A stretch of 64,000 bases of DNA from Herbaspirillum huttiense (GCF_004367745.1 NZ_CP037993.1:434001-498000); one strand, 5' to 3'. Counted from the first letter of the stretch, positions 25,898 to 37,169 are shown. Program-made: numbers and translations. Notes: generated from the letters alone by a model not told the origin.

Positions 25898-27565
25898 TTA
25901 CTTTGGCATAGGTTTTCCAGCCAAGCGGTAACGTTCCTCTCTTGCTTGCTTTGCGGCGATCCGCTGCGGACTGGCGACTTTCTTTTTCGCGGTTTCAAAT
26001 GGGTTTTCAAAAAATTGCCCTGTTTGATATTTAAGGTGTCCGAAAAGAACTCCCTCAAAACGCAGCCCCTTGATGAATTCGAATTTATTCAACATGCGAT
26101 GGGTAGAGGAATAGACAAGTGAATTGATGCCATGGTGAGCATGTCCAGTTAACTCTGAACGTGCTTCCTCGCCAAGCAATGCAATCTGCTTTAGGTTGTC
26201 ATTGAAGGTGTGGCGGAAGGAATGGAATACCTTCTCTTTCTCAGTGATTCCAATGCTCGTCAGATACTCCGCGAAGTTCCTGCCCGGTAGCCTCCCGTAG
26301 CTGTTTTCCACATACGAGAGATGTGGGAATAGCCGATCTTTCCCTGTCTTTTTGACGTCTTCAACAAAATCCAAGAATCCGAGTTCCAGTAGCTGCGGAT
26401 GCACCGGCACCAGCCGCTTAGAGGTGGCATTCTTAAGTCGTTTATCGGGGCGATTCTTGTTGATGTCAAATGCCCAGATGCCGTTCACCTCGATAATGTC
26501 GGTCAGGTAAAGCTGTGCAATCTCGTTGAGCCGCATTCCCGTGAATAGTCCGATCAGTGGGAACCAGAATTCGTGTGAGTTCTTCCTGGTGCTGTAGTTT
26601 TCAGGGGCAAAAATCTTCCGCAAGTCTTCGTTAGAAAAAGGAAGTCGAGCACCTTCCGTATCGGCGTCTCGTTCTGCCTTGGTCTGGATCTTCTGGCCTT
26701 CAAAATAATTCTTGCCGTGAACGTAGCCTTTGCCGATGGCCCATTTGAAGAAGGTGCCGAGGATGCCGATATGCTTATCCACAGTGCGAGGTGACATACT
26801 CAGATCGGCAGGGATGAGCGGGGCGTCAGGATTTTGTCGGCGTTTGTGATTTTCGGCTTCCTCCATCTCCTTGCGGATCTGGATGATCTCGTCGATAGAC
26901 TTTCCCCGATAGGCCTTCACTTTATTTCGGTTGGGCGGAAGCTGTTGGACGATATCCACAAAGTGGTTGGCATCGTCCTGCGAGAAGTGAGTAATCGGCT
27001 TGTCGCCAATCACGTCAATTAAGAGGTTATAGGCGGAAGTGAAGTCGTCCAGGCTGTGGCCGCTGATTCCGGCCTTATCCCGGTGCCGCAGATAGATAGG
27101 GAAGATCTGCGAGAGCAGATTCTTGTCGGCACTTGCCGTGGGCTGTGGCGGCGTGGCTGGAGGCTGTGGAGAGGATTGTGCTGCTTCAGCCTCGGCTTCC
27201 GCACGGTATTGCTCCCGCAAGGTGGCCAGGACCTTGTTAAACGCCTCCACATCAAGCGGATTGTTGCTATCCACGTTGATGCCTTTGAGTTTGGCGCCCC
27301 CGATTTCCAGACTTTCGATTTCGAATGAGCGAATGTTGTCGAAATCAATGCTTGGCAGCTTTCCCATATCTTCTTTGAGTGTCTTGAGTTTTTGAAGGAC
27401 ATTAGCAGACATGGTGGCGGCCAGCAATAAAGCCTCCCTGCGGTCGTGAGTGCGCAGAGACCTGCGAATCTCAGACCTGCCGAGAAGTTGACGCCAATGC
27501 TTGGGGATTGTGAAACGAAAGTAGTATCCGCTAGGGCGAAGTACCACATAAGGTGGGATACGCAA
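25898..27565 (-). CDS. Tyrosine integrase of the tRNA-Pro island
   Basis: 555 residues. The catalytic C-terminal half has the first Arg in LFTGMRLNEIAQLY, the H-x-x-R box in HSFRHTFND, a later His in LTGHAHHG and the Tyr in LVYSSTHR. The N-terminus (PPYVVLRPSGYYFRFTIPKHW) is an arm-binding region of the sort found in large Proteobacterial island integrases. It starts 95 bases from the tRNA-Pro gene that holds the right att repeat, the usual position. It should join and excise the island at the 23-bp repeats; no excisionase gene was recognised, although small DNA-binding proteins may have been missed. Confidence 0.9.
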   Translation of the reverse strand: MRIPPYVVLRPSGYYFRFTIPKHWRQLLGRSEIRRSLRTHDRREALLLAATMSANVLQKLKTLKEDMGKLPSIDFDNIRSFEIESLEIGGAKLKGINVDSNNPLDVEAFNKVLATLREQYRAEAEAEAAQSSPQPPATPPQPTASADKNLLSQIFPIYLRHRDKAGISGHSLDDFTSAYNLLIDVIGDKPITHFSQDDANHFVDIVQQLPPNRNKVKAYRGKSIDEIIQIRKEMEEAENHKRRQNPDAPLIPADLSMSPRTVDKHIGILGTFFKWAIGKGYVHGKNYFEGQKIQTKAERDADTEGARLPFSNEDLRKIFAPENYSTRKNSHEFWFPLIGLFTGMRLNEIAQLYLTDIIEVNGIWAFDINKNRPDKRLKNATSKRLVPVHPQLLELGFLDFVEDVKKTGKDRLFPHLSYVENSYGRLPGRNFAEYLTSIGITEKEKVFHSFRHTFNDNLKQIALLGEEARSELTGHAHHGINSLVYSSTHRMLNKFEFIKGLRFEGVLFGHLKYQTGQFFENPFETAKKKVASPQRIAAKQAREERYRLAGKPMPK

Positions 27566-27659
27566 GGGCCATTCCTTTTGAGTGAAATGGACCAGCGTTT
27601 GGACCAGGCTGCGAGTTTGCTAAGACTTAAAACTTATTTAAATCAACAACTTGCGAGAA

Positions 27660-27682
27660 TGGTCGGGGTGAGAGGATTCGAA
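27660..27682. repeat. Right attachment site (att repeat)
   Basis: The 23-bp copy lies within the 3' end of the intact tRNA-Pro gene and includes its encoded CCA; it is identical to 1736-1758. Confidence 0.9.
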
Positions 27683-27736
27683 CCTCCGGCCTCTACGTCC
27701 CGAACGTAGCGCTCTACCAGGCTAAGCTACACCCCG
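27660..27736 (-). tRNA. tRNA-Pro (anticodon CGG)
   Basis: On the minus strand, the acceptor stem CGGGGTG / CACCCCG, anticodon arm CTACG-TTCGGGA-CGTAG (anticodon CGG), T-loop TTCGAAT and encoded ACCA end fold as a standard 77-base tRNA. It is the integration target of the island. The island now separates it from the terminator at 1681-1712 that probably served it. Confidence 0.95.
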
Positions 27737-27752
27737 TCGAGTGAGATCTAAG

Positions 27753-28742
27753 TCAGTGATTTCGATCTACTGCGAAAGCCGATAATTCTAACAGGGATTT
27801 TTTGAATTGGCTATCGGGAAGTGAAATAATTGCATCCGCAGCGCGCCGGGCGGCGATTTCCGCCTGTTCGCGCGTATAGGCCAGGGCGCCGGAGTGAGTG
27901 ATGGCCGACAGCACTTCGTCGAAATGCTGTTCGTCGCCGTTCTCGATGCAGGTGCGCACCAGTTCGCGCTGTTGCGGCGTGCCGTGCTGCATCAGCCAGA
28001 TCAGCGGCAGCGTGGGCTTGCCTTCGCGCAGGTCGTCGCCGACGTTCTTGCCGATCTCGGCACTGTTGCCGGAATAATCCAGTACGTCGTCGATCAGCTG
28101 GAAGGCGGTGCCGATGGAGCGGCCATATTCACCGGCAGCTTCGATGCCGGCTTCATCGGCACCGGCAATCAGGGCGCCGATCTGGCTGGCGGCCTCGAAC
28201 AGCTTGGCGGTCTTGGAACGGATCACCTGCAGGTAGCCGGCTTCGTCCACATCCGGATTGTGCATGTTGAGCAGCTGCAGCACCTCGCCCTCGGCGATGA
28301 CGTTGGTGGCGTCCGCCACGATTTCCATCACGCGCGGATTGCCCACCGCCACCATCATCTGGAAGGCGCGCGAATACAGGAAGTCGCCCACCAGCACCGA
28401 GGCCGCATTGCCGAACATGGCATTGGCAGTCTGCTTGCCACGGCGCAACGAGGATTCGTCGACCACGTCGTCATGCAGCAGGGTGGCGGTATGAATGAAT
28501 TCGATCACGGCCGCCAGCGAGTGGTGATGCTCGCCCTTGTAGCCGAAGGCATTGGCGATGAGCACGACCAGCACCGGGCGCAGGCGCTTGCCGCCCGCAC
28601 TGATGATGTATTCGGCGACCTGGTTGACCAGCGGCACCTCCGAGTACAGCTGCCGGCGGATGACTGCGTTGACCGCCTCCATGTCGGCGACGATCGGATG
28701 CATGATGGTTTGTTGCGAAGCGTTTTGTACGGCGGCAGACAA
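27753..28742 (-). CDS. ispB: Octaprenyl diphosphate synthase
   Basis: 329 residues, a long-chain trans-prenyltransferase making the ubiquinone side chain. The first Asp-rich motif is in LLHDDVVDESSLRRG and the second in QLIDDVLDYSG; GGKRLRPVL precedes the first. Length and motifs fit IspB. It diverges from rplU, the arrangement found in most beta- and gammaproteobacteria. The start used is a TTG at 28742; an ATG at 28703 (MHPIVADM) is an alternative, and neither has a strong ribosome binding site. Confidence 0.92.
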   Translation of the reverse strand: MSAAVQNASQQTIMHPIVADMEAVNAVIRRQLYSEVPLVNQVAEYIISAGGKRLRPVLVVLIANAFGYKGEHHHSLAAVIEFIHTATLLHDDVVDESSLRRGKQTANAMFGNAASVLVGDFLYSRAFQMMVAVGNPRVMEIVADATNVIAEGEVLQLLNMHNPDVDEAGYLQVIRSKTAKLFEAASQIGALIAGADEAGIEAAGEYGRSIGTAFQLIDDVLDYSGNSAEIGKNVGDDLREGKPTLPLIWLMQHGTPQQRELVRTCIENGDEQHFDEVLSAITHSGALAYTREQAEIAARRAADAIISLPDSQFKKSLLELSAFAVDRNH

Positions 28743-28948
28743 GGCGGAACCTGTGGAAAATGGTTATTCCCCGGATTATACGATGACAAGGCAGGGGCAC
28801 GCCAAAGAGCCTGAGACCGGAAAGTAAAGGTTTTTCATTGATGGAATGAAAACATGGGTGGGGATGCGGGTTGCCTGGCAGGCAAGTCCTGTTCCATTGT
28901 CCTGCCGGAAACTGTGTTGTACAGAGGTCGGGCAAAGTGTCAAGCCTT

Positions 28949-28977
28949 TTGACCGAGCGGCTAAGTGCCTGTATAAT
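28949..28977 (+). promoter_or_regulatory. Sigma-70 promoter of rplU-rpmA
   Basis: TTGACC at 28949-28954 and TATAAT at 28972-28977, spacer 17 bp, about 86 bases before rplU. Confidence 0.8.
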
Positions 28978-29062
28978 TTGCGGTTTTCCTGTTTCGCCAT
29001 GGGTTTTTGACGGGCGCGGCAAGGGAAAAATCGTTCTTATTCATTCATTCGTGAGGTTTCAC

Positions 29063-29374
29063 ATGTACGCGGTCATAAAAACCGGCGGCAAACAATACAA
29101 AGTTGCTGCTGGCGAAAAACTCAAAGTAGAACAGATACCGGCTGACATTGGCTCCGAAATCACTTTGGATCAAGTGCTCGCAGTGGGCGCAGGCGAAACC
29201 GTGAAGTTCGGTGCGCCGCTGGTCGCAGGTGCTACGGTGCTGGCTACTGTGGTAGCGCAAGGTCGCCATGACAAGGTCCGCATCTTCAAGATGCGTCGTC
29301 GCAAGCACTACCAAAAGCGTCAAGGCCATCGTCAGAACTACACCGAACTGCAAATCGTCTCCATCAACGCTTGA
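29063..29374 (+). CDS. rplU: 50S ribosomal protein L21
   Basis: 103 residues, the usual length. It starts [18 protein letters not shown] and ends with the conserved basic region [20 protein letters not shown]. It is part of the large ribosomal subunit and is followed after 48 bases by rpmA. The ATG at 29063 is the family start, with GTGAGG upstream. Confidence 0.97.
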   Translation: MYAVIKTGGKQYKVAAGEKLKVEQIPADIGSEITLDQVLAVGAGETVKFGAPLVAGATVLATVVAQGRHDKVRIFKMRRRKHYQKRQGHRQNYTELQIVSINA

Positions 29375-29422
29375 GCGTTGACCCGAACGAACTGCTCATC
29401 CAAAGTCATCAAGGAGTTTTAA

Positions 29423-29680
29423 ATGGCACACAAAAAAGGCGGCGGCACTACGCGCAACGGCCGTGACTCAGAATCGAAACGCCTGGGCGTCAAGGTTTAT
29501 GGCGGCCAAGTGATCAACGCTGGCGGCATCATCATCCGTCAACGCGGCACCCGCGTCCACGCTGGCGAAAACGTCGGCGTCGGCAAGGACCACACCCTGT
29601 TCGCCCTGAAGGACGGCAAGGTCAAGTTCGTTGTCAAGGGCCTGCAACAGCGTCAATACGCTACCGTCGTTACGGCGTAA
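29423..29680 (+). CDS. rpmA: 50S ribosomal protein L27
   Basis: 85 residues starting [19 protein letters not shown], the conserved N-terminal tail that reaches the peptidyl-transferase centre. AAGGAG lies upstream of the ATG. It is the second gene of the rplU-rpmA unit; a terminator at 29719-29749 follows. Confidence 0.97.
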   Translation: MAHKKGGGTTRNGRDSESKRLGVKVYGGQVINAGGIIIRQRGTRVHAGENVGVGKDHTLFALKDGKVKFVVKGLQQRQYATVVTA

Positions 29681-29718
29681 GCGTTCCTGTCATCCGGGTT
29701 CGCCCGGAAACCAGGCTT

Positions 29719-29749
29719 AAAAAGGCTCTGCCGATGGTGGAGCCTTTTT
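29719..29749 (+). terminator. Terminator after rpmA
   Basis: AAAAAGGCTC and GAGCCTTTTT form a stem with an 11-base loop and a T-run. Confidence 0.85.
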
Positions 29750-29868
29750 GATTTTTGAAGAGCCGTCAACAAAGCGCCGAGCCCAGGCTTCCGTCGGAAG
29801 CTCCGGGGTGGGTCCTGACCAGGACCGAGGTGCATCGACGTTTTGTTAGCGGCTCCCATGTCCCATGA

Positions 29869-30990
<1,122 letters not shown>

Positions 30991-31106
30991 TTCGTGCCGG
31001 TGCAGCCCTGAAGCTTCTTGGGGCTGCGCGCGGGGGCTGTTCGGGCTATCATCTCTGCCTGTCGGATTTTCCGACCGCTCCCAGAAGAATCAGAACCCGG
31101 AACACT

Positions 31107-32225
31107 ATGCAATCGGTCATTCAACGCGCCAAGCGACTCATCATCAAGGTTGGCTCTTCCCTGGTCACCAATGATGGCAAGGGCCTGGACGCCAACGCCA
31201 TCGCCCGCTGGGCGGAACAGATCGCGCAATTGCGTGCGCTCGGCAAGGAAGTGGTGCTGGTCAGCTCCGGCGCGGTGGCCGAGGGCATGCAGCGCTTGGG
31301 CTTCGACAAGCGCCCGACCGGCATCCATCACCTGCAGGCCTGCGCGGCCGTGGGCCAGATGGGCCTGGCACAGATCTACGAAACCAGTTTCCGCAAGCAC
31401 GACCTGCACACCGCCCAGGTGCTGCTGACCCACGCCGACCTGGCCGACCGTGAACGCTACCTCAATGCCCGCTCCACCCTGTTCGCTCTGCTGCAACTGG
31501 GCGTGGTGCCGGTCATCAACGAGAACGACACGGTGGTCACTGATGAAATCAAGTTCGGCGACAACGACACCCTCGGCGCCCTGGTGGCCAATCTGATCGA
31601 AGCCGAAGCGCTCATCATCCTCACCGACCAGCCGGGCCTGTTCACCGCCGATCCGCGCAAGGATCCGGCGGCCACCCTCATTTCCGAAGCGCGTGCCGGC
31701 GACCCGTCGCTGGAGCTCATCGCAGGCGGCACCGGCTCCGGCATCGGCCGTGGCGGCATGCTGACCAAGATCCTCGCCGCCAAGCGCGCGGCCACCTCCG
31801 GCGCACATACCGTGATCGCCTGGGGACGAGAGGAGCAGGTCCTCACGCGCCTGGCTGCAGGTGAAGCCATCGGTACCCAGCTCAACGCCGAGACCGCGCA
31901 ACTGACCGCGCGCAAGCAATGGATGGCCGATCACCTCAAGACCGCCGGCCGTGTGGTGCTCGATGCCGGCGCAGTGCAGAAGCTGAGCCTGGAAGGCAAG
32001 TCACTGCTGCCTATCGGCGTGGTGGAAGTCTCGGGCGAGTTCGGCCGGGGCGACGTGATTACCTGCGTGGACGAGAGCGGCCGCGCCATCGCGCGCGGCA
32101 TGAGCAACTACAACAGCTCGGATGCGCGGCGCATCATCCGCCATCCATCCTCCGAGATCCAGGCCATCCTCGGTTTCGTCGAGGAGCCGGAACTGGTGCA
32201 TCGGGATAATTTGGTGCTGCTGTGA
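31107..32225 (+). CDS. proB: Glutamate 5-kinase
   Basis: 372 residues, the first step of proline synthesis (glutamate to glutamyl-5-phosphate). The amino-acid kinase domain shows [41 protein letters not shown] and [15 protein letters not shown]-terminal PUA domain (about 285-372) is present. Feedback inhibition by proline is known for the family. It is followed by a bidirectional terminator. Confidence 0.96.
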   Translation: MQSVIQRAKRLIIKVGSSLVTNDGKGLDANAIARWAEQIAQLRALGKEVVLVSSGAVAEGMQRLGFDKRPTGIHHLQACAAVGQMGLAQIYETSFRKHDLHTAQVLLTHADLADRERYLNARSTLFALLQLGVVPVINENDTVVTDEIKFGDNDTLGALVANLIEAEALIILTDQPGLFTADPRKDPAATLISEARAGDPSLELIAGGTGSGIGRGGMLTKILAAKRAATSGAHTVIAWGREEQVLTRLAAGEAIGTQLNAETAQLTARKQWMADHLKTAGRVVLDAGAVQKLSLEGKSLLPIGVVEVSGEFGRGDVITCVDESGRAIARGMSNYNSSDARRIIRHPSSEIQAILGFVEEPELVHRDNLVLL

Positions 32226-32290
32226 AGGTGATGCATTGCAGTAAAGAAATAATTCATACGATTTATACGATATAAATTATTTCATGCGGA

Positions 32291-32326
32291 CAATAAAAAA
32301 CGCGGCCAAGGCCGCGTTTTTTATTG
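32291..32326. terminator. Bidirectional terminator, proB / CNP1-like gene
   Basis: CAATAAAAAACGCGGCC and its exact complement surround AA, giving A- and T-runs on both sides. It serves both convergent genes. Confidence 0.9.
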
Positions 32327-32350
32327 TGTGCTTCGAGCCAGCCGCCGGGA

Positions 32351-32938
32351 TCAGCGACGCACAGGATCAATACGCGTCTGCGTCTTGAGGCGATTGACGA
32401 TGCTCTTGACGTTCTCATTGTCGGCAATGATCTTGCCTTCGCAGAAATAATCCTTGAACAGCGCGCCATCGATGCGATTGACGCCGATATCGCGGATCGG
32501 CTGCCACTTGTCGCGGCGCGAGCGCGACCATTTGCCATCGGGATGGCCGAAGGCGTAGGTCTTCTTTTCCCAGGTCTCGCAGCGCATGCCTTCGTACATC
32601 ACGTTGACCGCACCGCCTTCGGTCTTGGTGACCACGGTGTAGCGCACCACCTTGTCAGTGCCGATCGAAACGGAATTGGTATCGATGTAGGCCTTCATGG
32701 TGGCATTCGGGCTGAGATAGAACTCGGCCAGGTTCTGCTCTTGCGGCGTCGGCGGCAACTGCACGGCGATTTCCTGCCAGGGCTTTTCCTCGTCGTCGAA
32801 TTCTTCATCGAAGCTCTGCGCCAGTGCGCCGGCGCAGGCCGCCAGCAGCGAGCAGGCCAGCACCGCGCGGCGCAGGCCGCGCACGGTGAACAGGGGATGT
32901 GGGGGTTCAGGTTGCTGGAAAGAGGGCATGGAACTCAC
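32351..32938 (-). CDS. CNP1-like family exported protein
   Basis: 195 residues. An N-terminal hydrophobic signal ([17 protein letters not shown]) is followed by an acidic stretch [10 protein letters not shown] and the CNP1-like domain ([38 protein letters not shown]). The predicted location is the periplasm or outer membrane. Function is unknown in the family. The GTG start at 32938 overlaps the rppH stop (GTGA); an ATG at 32929 is an alternative. It is transcribed with rppH. Confidence 0.85.
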   Translation of the reverse strand: MSSMPSFQQPEPPHPLFTVRGLRRAVLACSLLAACAGALAQSFDEEFDDEEKPWQEIAVQLPPTPQEQNLAEFYLSPNATMKAYIDTNSVSIGTDKVVRYTVVTKTEGGAVNVMYEGMRCETWEKKTYAFGHPDGKWSRSRRDKWQPIRDIGVNRIDGALFKDYFCEGKIIADNENVKSIVNRLKTQTRIDPVRR

Positions 32939-33525
32939 TTGGTTTCCGGCGTGCTCGCGCCGTTGCAGGGCTGGGCTTGTGCGGCCTGGCCCGGATTCTT
33001 GTGGGGATGCGCAATGCGCCCGGCTTGCTCGGCCCGGCGCGGGCCGTGGCCCGGACGACTCAGGAAGCGCGACAATTCCTGCAGCGCCTGCTGATAGACC
33101 TCGCGTTTGAACTCGATGACCACATCCAGCGGCACCCAGTAGTCATGCCAGCGCCAGGCATCGAATTCCGGATGCGAGGTGCCACGCAGATTGACGTCGC
33201 AATCGCGCCCGACCATGCGCAGCAGGAACCAGATCTGCTTCTGGCCGCGGTAATGGCCGCGCACTTCGCGCTTGATGAAATGATCGGGGACTTCGTAGCG
33301 CAGCCAGTCACGGGTGCGGCCGATGATCTTGACGTGCTCGGCACGCAGGCCGATCTCTTCTTCCAGTTCCCGGAACATCGCCTGTTCGGGGGTCTCGCCG
33401 TGCTTGATGCCGCCTTGCGGGAATTGCCAGGAGTGCTCGCGTACGCGCTTGCCCCACCACACCTCGTTATTGGCGTTGAGCAGGATGATGCCGACGTTCG
33501 GGCGGAAGCCTTCTCGATCCAGCAT
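32935..33525 (-). CDS. rppH: RNA pyrophosphohydrolase
   Basis: About 196 residues. It has an N-terminal [15 protein letters not shown] and a Nudix box [20 protein letters not shown] followed by IGL. RppH removes pyrophosphate from mRNA 5' ends and starts decay. The ATG at 33525 is chosen because GAGG lies 7 bases upstream and this is the usual family start; the frame extends four codons further. It has a C-terminal basic tail. It diverges from proS. Confidence 0.94.
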   Translation of the reverse strand: MLDREGFRPNVGIILLNANNEVWWGKRVREHSWQFPQGGIKHGETPEQAMFRELEEEIGLRAEHVKIIGRTRDWLRYEVPDHFIKREVRGHYRGQKQIWFLLRMVGRDCDVNLRGTSHPEFDAWRWHDYWVPLDVVIEFKREVYQQALQELSRFLSRPGHGPRRAEQAGRIAHPHKNPGQAAQAQPCNGASTPETK

Positions 33526-33751
33526 GGTGATCCTCAAACTTTCTGCGGCTGGAAGTCCCTTTCAGGCAGGCTCATGCGACTGCGGGCGCACGCGGCAAAG
33601 CCGGTACGCCAGGCGGTCAGGAGCAATCACATCGATGCACGGATGTCATTGAAACTAGGAGCAAATCTGCAAAGAAAGGGCGCATCAGCCAGCTAATCCT
33701 TTAAAATTGGAACGATTATAACCCTCCTCTTTTTAAAAAGAACCGACCGTC

Positions 33752-35479
33752 ATGCGCGCCTCACGTTTTTTTATTTCCACCCTGAAAGAAGCCCCGTCCG
33801 ACGCTGAAATCGTGAGCCACAAGCTGATGATGCGTGCCGGCATGATCAAGCGTCTGGGGGCCGGCATCTACACCTACATGCCCATGGGTCTGCGCGTGAT
33901 TCGCAAGGTCGAAGCCATCGTGCGCGAGGAAATGAATCGCGCCGGTGCCGTCGAGCTGTTGATGCCGGTGGTGCAGCCGGCCGAGCTGTGGCAGGAAACC
34001 GGCCGCTGGAACAAGATGGGGGCCGAGCTCATGCGCGTGAAGGATCGCCATGGCCGCGACTTCGCCATCCAGCCGACCTCCGAAGAAGTGGTCACCGATG
34101 TGGCCCGTACTGAACTGCGCAGCTACAAGCAATTGCCGGTCAACTTCTATCACATCCAGACCAAGTTCCGCGACGAGCGCCGTCCGCGTTTCGGCCTCAT
34201 GCGCGGCCGTGAATTCACGATGAAGGATGCCTACTCCTTCGACCGCGATGTCGATGGCCTGAAGAAGTCCTACCAAGCCATGTATGACGCCTACGTGCGC
34301 ATCTTCACCCGCTTCGGCCTGGAGTTCCGTGCCGTGGCCGCCGACAATGGTGCCATCGGCGGTTCCGGCTCGCACGAGTTCCACGTCATCGCCGCCACCG
34401 GTGAGGACGCGCTGGTCTATTGCCCCACCTCCGATTACGCCGCCAACATGGAAGCCGCCGAAGCGCTGCCCGTGGACAGCAGCCGTGGTGCCGCCACCCA
34501 GGCGCTGGAAAAGACCGCCACGCCCGGCAAGTCCAAGTGCGAAGCCGTGGCTGAATTGCTGGGCCTGCCGCTGGCACGCACCGTCAAATCCATTGTGCTG
34601 GCAGTGGACAACGAAGATCCGGCCAAGAAGGAAATCTGGCTGCTGCTGCTGCGCGGCGACCATGAACTCAACGAAGTGAAGGCCAGCAAGATTCCGGGCC
34701 TGTCCACCTACCGCTTCGCCAACGAAGCCGAGATCGTTGAATGGTTCGGCACGCCCCCGGGCTACCTGGGCCCGATCGGCACCAAGAAGCCGGTCAAGGT
34801 GGTCGCCGACCGCACGGTGGCCAACATGGCCGATTTCGTCTGCGGCGCCAACGAAGCCGATTTCCACTACACCGGTGCCAACTGGGGCCGTGACCTGCCC
34901 GAGCCGCTGGTGGCCGATATCCGCAATGTCGTTGAAGGCGACGCCTCGCCGGACGGCAAGGGCGTGCTGGCGATTCAGCGCGGCATTGAAGTGGGCCATG
35001 TGTTCCAGCTGGGCACCACCTATTCCGAAGCGATGAAGGCGACTTATCTGGATGAGTCCGGCAAGCCGCAACCGCTGGTGATGGGCTGCTACGGCATCGG
35101 CGTGACCCGTATCCTGGGCGCGGCCATCGAACAGAATTTCGACGACCGCGGCATCATCTGGCCGACCTCGATTGCGCCCTTCGAAGTGGTGCTCTGCCCC
35201 ATGGGCTATGACCGCAGCGAAGCCGTCAAGACCGAAATCGACAAGCTGTACGCGCAACTGACCGAGGCGGGTGTGGATGTGGTGCTGGATGATCGTGGCG
35301 AGCGTCCGGGCGCGATGTTCGCCGACTGGGAACTGATCGGCGTGCCGCATCGCATCGTGGTCGGTGACCGTGGCCTCAAGGATGGCAACATCGAATACCA
35401 GGGTCGCCGCGATGCAGAAGCCACCCAAGTACCGCTGGCCGAGGCGCTGGCCTTCATCCAGGGCAAGCTGGCCGCCTGA
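33752..35479 (+). CDS. proS: Prolyl-tRNA synthetase
   Basis: 575 residues, the bacterial-type class II enzyme that charges tRNA-Pro. It starts [19 protein letters not shown]. Motif 2 is in [17 protein letters not shown]. The editing (INS/YbaK-like) insertion occupies about 225-400, and an anticodon-binding domain lies at the C-terminus ([21 protein letters not shown] in part). The terminator at 35503-35535 follows. Confidence 0.96.
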   Translation: MRASRFFISTLKEAPSDAEIVSHKLMMRAGMIKRLGAGIYTYMPMGLRVIRKVEAIVREEMNRAGAVELLMPVVQPAELWQETGRWNKMGAELMRVKDRHGRDFAIQPTSEEVVTDVARTELRSYKQLPVNFYHIQTKFRDERRPRFGLMRGREFTMKDAYSFDRDVDGLKKSYQAMYDAYVRIFTRFGLEFRAVAADNGAIGGSGSHEFHVIAATGEDALVYCPTSDYAANMEAAEALPVDSSRGAATQALEKTATPGKSKCEAVAELLGLPLARTVKSIVLAVDNEDPAKKEIWLLLLRGDHELNEVKASKIPGLSTYRFANEAEIVEWFGTPPGYLGPIGTKKPVKVVADRTVANMADFVCGANEADFHYTGANWGRDLPEPLVADIRNVVEGDASPDGKGVLAIQRGIEVGHVFQLGTTYSEAMKATYLDESGKPQPLVMGCYGIGVTRILGAAIEQNFDDRGIIWPTSIAPFEVVLCPMGYDRSEAVKTEIDKLYAQLTEAGVDVVLDDRGERPGAMFADWELIGVPHRIVVGDRGLKDGNIEYQGRRDAEATQVPLAEALAFIQGKLAA

Positions 35480-35502
35480 TCTTTCCACAGGCTGCAATGA
35501 CA

Positions 35503-35535
35503 AAGGCGGACGCCATGGCGTCCGCCTTCGTTTTT
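35503..35535 (+). terminator. Terminator after proS
   Basis: A 26-bp perfect palindrome (AAGGCGGACGCC ATGG ...) is followed by CGTTTTT. It also lies downstream of the convergent gene at 35549. Confidence 0.8.
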
Positions 35536-35548
35536 GGGGAGAGCGAAA

Positions 35549-35956
35549 TTACTTGGCCGGGACGATGGTCACGGTCTCGCGCAGGATGCCGCCCGAGGCG
35601 ACGCTGCCATCGCTGTTGCCCTGGCCGTTGACGCGCTTCTCGCAATCGATGCGATCCGATTGCGGCAAGCCCTCACAGCGGCGCAGGGCGTTTTCCTTCA
35701 GTTGCGCCGCGCCCGGATCGGTCAGCGTGCCGCGCGCAGCGGCTTGCTGGGCAGCACCTGCTTCACGCAGGCAGGTAGCGCGGTCTTCGGTGGAGGCGCC
35801 GCTCTTGCAGGCGGCGATCTGCTGCTGGTATTCCGAATTGCCGGCCTTGCCCGCAGCGAACACGTGCGAGGCACCGCCCAGGGCGGCCAGGCCGATCACG
35901 AGGGCGCTGGCCGAACGCAGCAGTTGGTGACGCAGGGTGGCGGTTTGGTTTGGCAT
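35549..35956 (-). CDS. Small exported protein, unknown function
   Basis: 135 residues. The N-terminal signal peptide (LLRSASALVIGLAALGGASHVFA) is followed by a mature part with cysteines in QIAACKSGAS, RATCLREAG, RRCEGLPQSDRIDCEKR. The spaced Cys pairs suggest disulfides in the periplasm. The ATG at 35956 is preferred because AAGGAAA is correctly spaced; the frame extends to 35980. It resembles conserved Oxalobacteraceae proteins of unknown role. Confidence 0.7.
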   Translation of the reverse strand: MPNQTATLRHQLLRSASALVIGLAALGGASHVFAAGKAGNSEYQQQIAACKSGASTEDRATCLREAGAAQQAAARGTLTDPGAAQLKENALRRCEGLPQSDRIDCEKRVNGQGNSDGSVASGGILRETVTIVPAK

Positions 35957-36297
35957 GGTCATTTCCTTTCTCTTGGTCATGAGCGTCCAGGCTCATCAGT
36001 GGATGGCACAGGGATAGACCCGGTTTCCGGTTTTCGGTTCTTTTATTCAGTTCTGCCGGAGGCGATGTGAGCTGGAAAGCTGAAACCGGCCTTTGCGGCC
36101 AGTGCCACACCCTGCAGAACCGCCATGGTAGGCGGTGACAGGCCCGCTCGCCATCAGAGAAGTGCTGCATGCGGCGTCAGACAAGAGGAAAACCGGCCGG
36201 CAAGACCACGCCTTCTGAAACATCTGGAAACAAAAACGCCCGCATGACATCTGCGGGCGTTTTTGTTTGCAAGTCGCTTGCAAACCGCGGGCGTCGA
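35957..36297. other. Intergenic region with terminator
   Basis: Apart from the terminator at 36228-36268 and the promoter of the exported-protein gene, nothing is seen. Confidence 0.5.
36228..36268. terminator. Terminator of the SWIB-domain gene
   Basis: Stem CGCCCGCA / TGCGGGCG with loop TGACATC, extended by an A-rich/T-rich complementary run. It lies 30 bases beyond the SWIB gene stop. Confidence 0.85.
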
Positions 36298-36753
36298 TCA
36301 GCTCAGGTGAGCCGAGATCAGCTTGGTCATTTCAAACATCGTGACTTGCTTCTTGCCACCGAAGATTGCCTTGAGCTTGTCATCGGCATCGATGTTGCGC
36401 TTGTTTTCGGCGTTCTGCAGCTTGTGCTTCTTGATGTATTCCCAGACCTTCTTGGTCACTTCAGTGCGCGGCAGCGGCTTGGCACCGACCACCTCGCCCA
36501 GGGCTGCCGACGGCGTCAGCGGCTTCATGAAGGCGGCATTGGGAGTACGTTTTGCTGCGGGCTTGGCGGCGGGTTTTGCTGCGGCTTTCTTGGGAGCGGC
36601 TGCCTTGGGAGCGGCCTTCGGTGCGGCTTTCGGCGCTGCCTTGGCGGCTGCCTTGGGAGCGGCGGCTTTGGCGGCCGGTTTGGCGGCTGCCTTGGCTGCG
36701 GGTTTTGCTGCTGGCTTCTTTACTGCGGCTGCTGCTTTTTTTGCTGTGGCCAT
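36298..36753 (-). CDS. SWIB/MDM2-domain protein with H1-like tail
   Basis: 151 residues. Residues 1-70 are a Lys/Ala/Pro-rich, histone H1-like tail (KKPAAKPAAKAAAKPAAK). Residues about 72-150 form a SWIB/MDM2 domain: MKPLTPSAALGEVVG, TEVTKKVWEYIKKHKLQ, RNIDADDKLKAIFGG. The domain is typical of eukaryotic chromatin remodellers but also occurs in chlamydiae and betaproteobacteria. A nucleoid-binding role is likely from the basic tail; it has not been shown. A terminator follows. Confidence 0.85.
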   Translation of the reverse strand: MATAKKAAAAVKKPAAKPAAKAAAKPAAKAAAPKAAAKAAPKAAPKAAPKAAAPKKAAAKPAAKPAAKRTPNAAFMKPLTPSAALGEVVGAKPLPRTEVTKKVWEYIKKHKLQNAENKRNIDADDKLKAIFGGKKQVTMFEMTKLISAHLS

Positions 36754-37169
36754 CGGAAAGACTCCTCACAAGAATGAGATGAATGCGTCATTTACGCACC
36801 GCTAATAGTGGTGCTCTTTGCACGGCCACGCAAGTATTTTTTAGTGGATTTTCCCGTGAAAGCGCCAGGAAACAACGAGCCGCCCCGATCCGCCGTCAAG
36901 CCGCGCCGGTAAAGGGATCGCGGCGGATCGCAGAAGTCCGGAAAAGGGCTGCTTTGACGATATCGGAGGTGAAGCAAAAGCGATGAAAGAAGGGCATGTT
37001 TTCGTGCGCATGAAGCGGGCAGAAAACGCATCCGGAGAGATGGGAGCGGGTCTGGAAAACGGAGGGGAAACGCGGAGGAGGGGAGTTTTTCCGGCGCCAG
37101 AGGAGACCGCCGGAGGTCGTGTGAAAGAGCCGCAAAGCCTTGTGCAGAAAGGCTTTGCGGCCGATGTCG
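36754..37169. other. 416-bp intergenic region
   Basis: It lies between the SWIB-domain gene and ffh. No gene is recognised. It contains the SWIB promoter and the hairpin at 37130-37160. Confidence 0.5.
37130..37160 (-). terminator. Terminator-like hairpin after ffh
   Basis: CCGCAAAGCCTT and AAGGCTTTGCGG pair over a 7-base loop, 10 bases past the ffh stop. The T-run is weak. Confidence 0.6.

Larger units (their letters stand above)
1736..27682. mobile_element. Integrative mobilizable element in tRNA-Pro(CGG)
   Basis: The element is bounded by a 23-bp direct repeat (1736-1758 and 27660-27682) that equals the 3' end, including encoded CCA, of the tRNA-Pro gene at 27660-27736. A tyrosine integrase (25898-27565) lies next to the intact tRNA. 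Cargo includes a primase-helicase, a relaxase with MobC, a restriction-modification operon and AbiEi/Fic genes. There are no type IV secretion or coupling-protein genes, so the element is classed as mobilizable rather than self-transmissible. The class is inferred from gene content; excision has not been shown. Confidence 0.9.
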
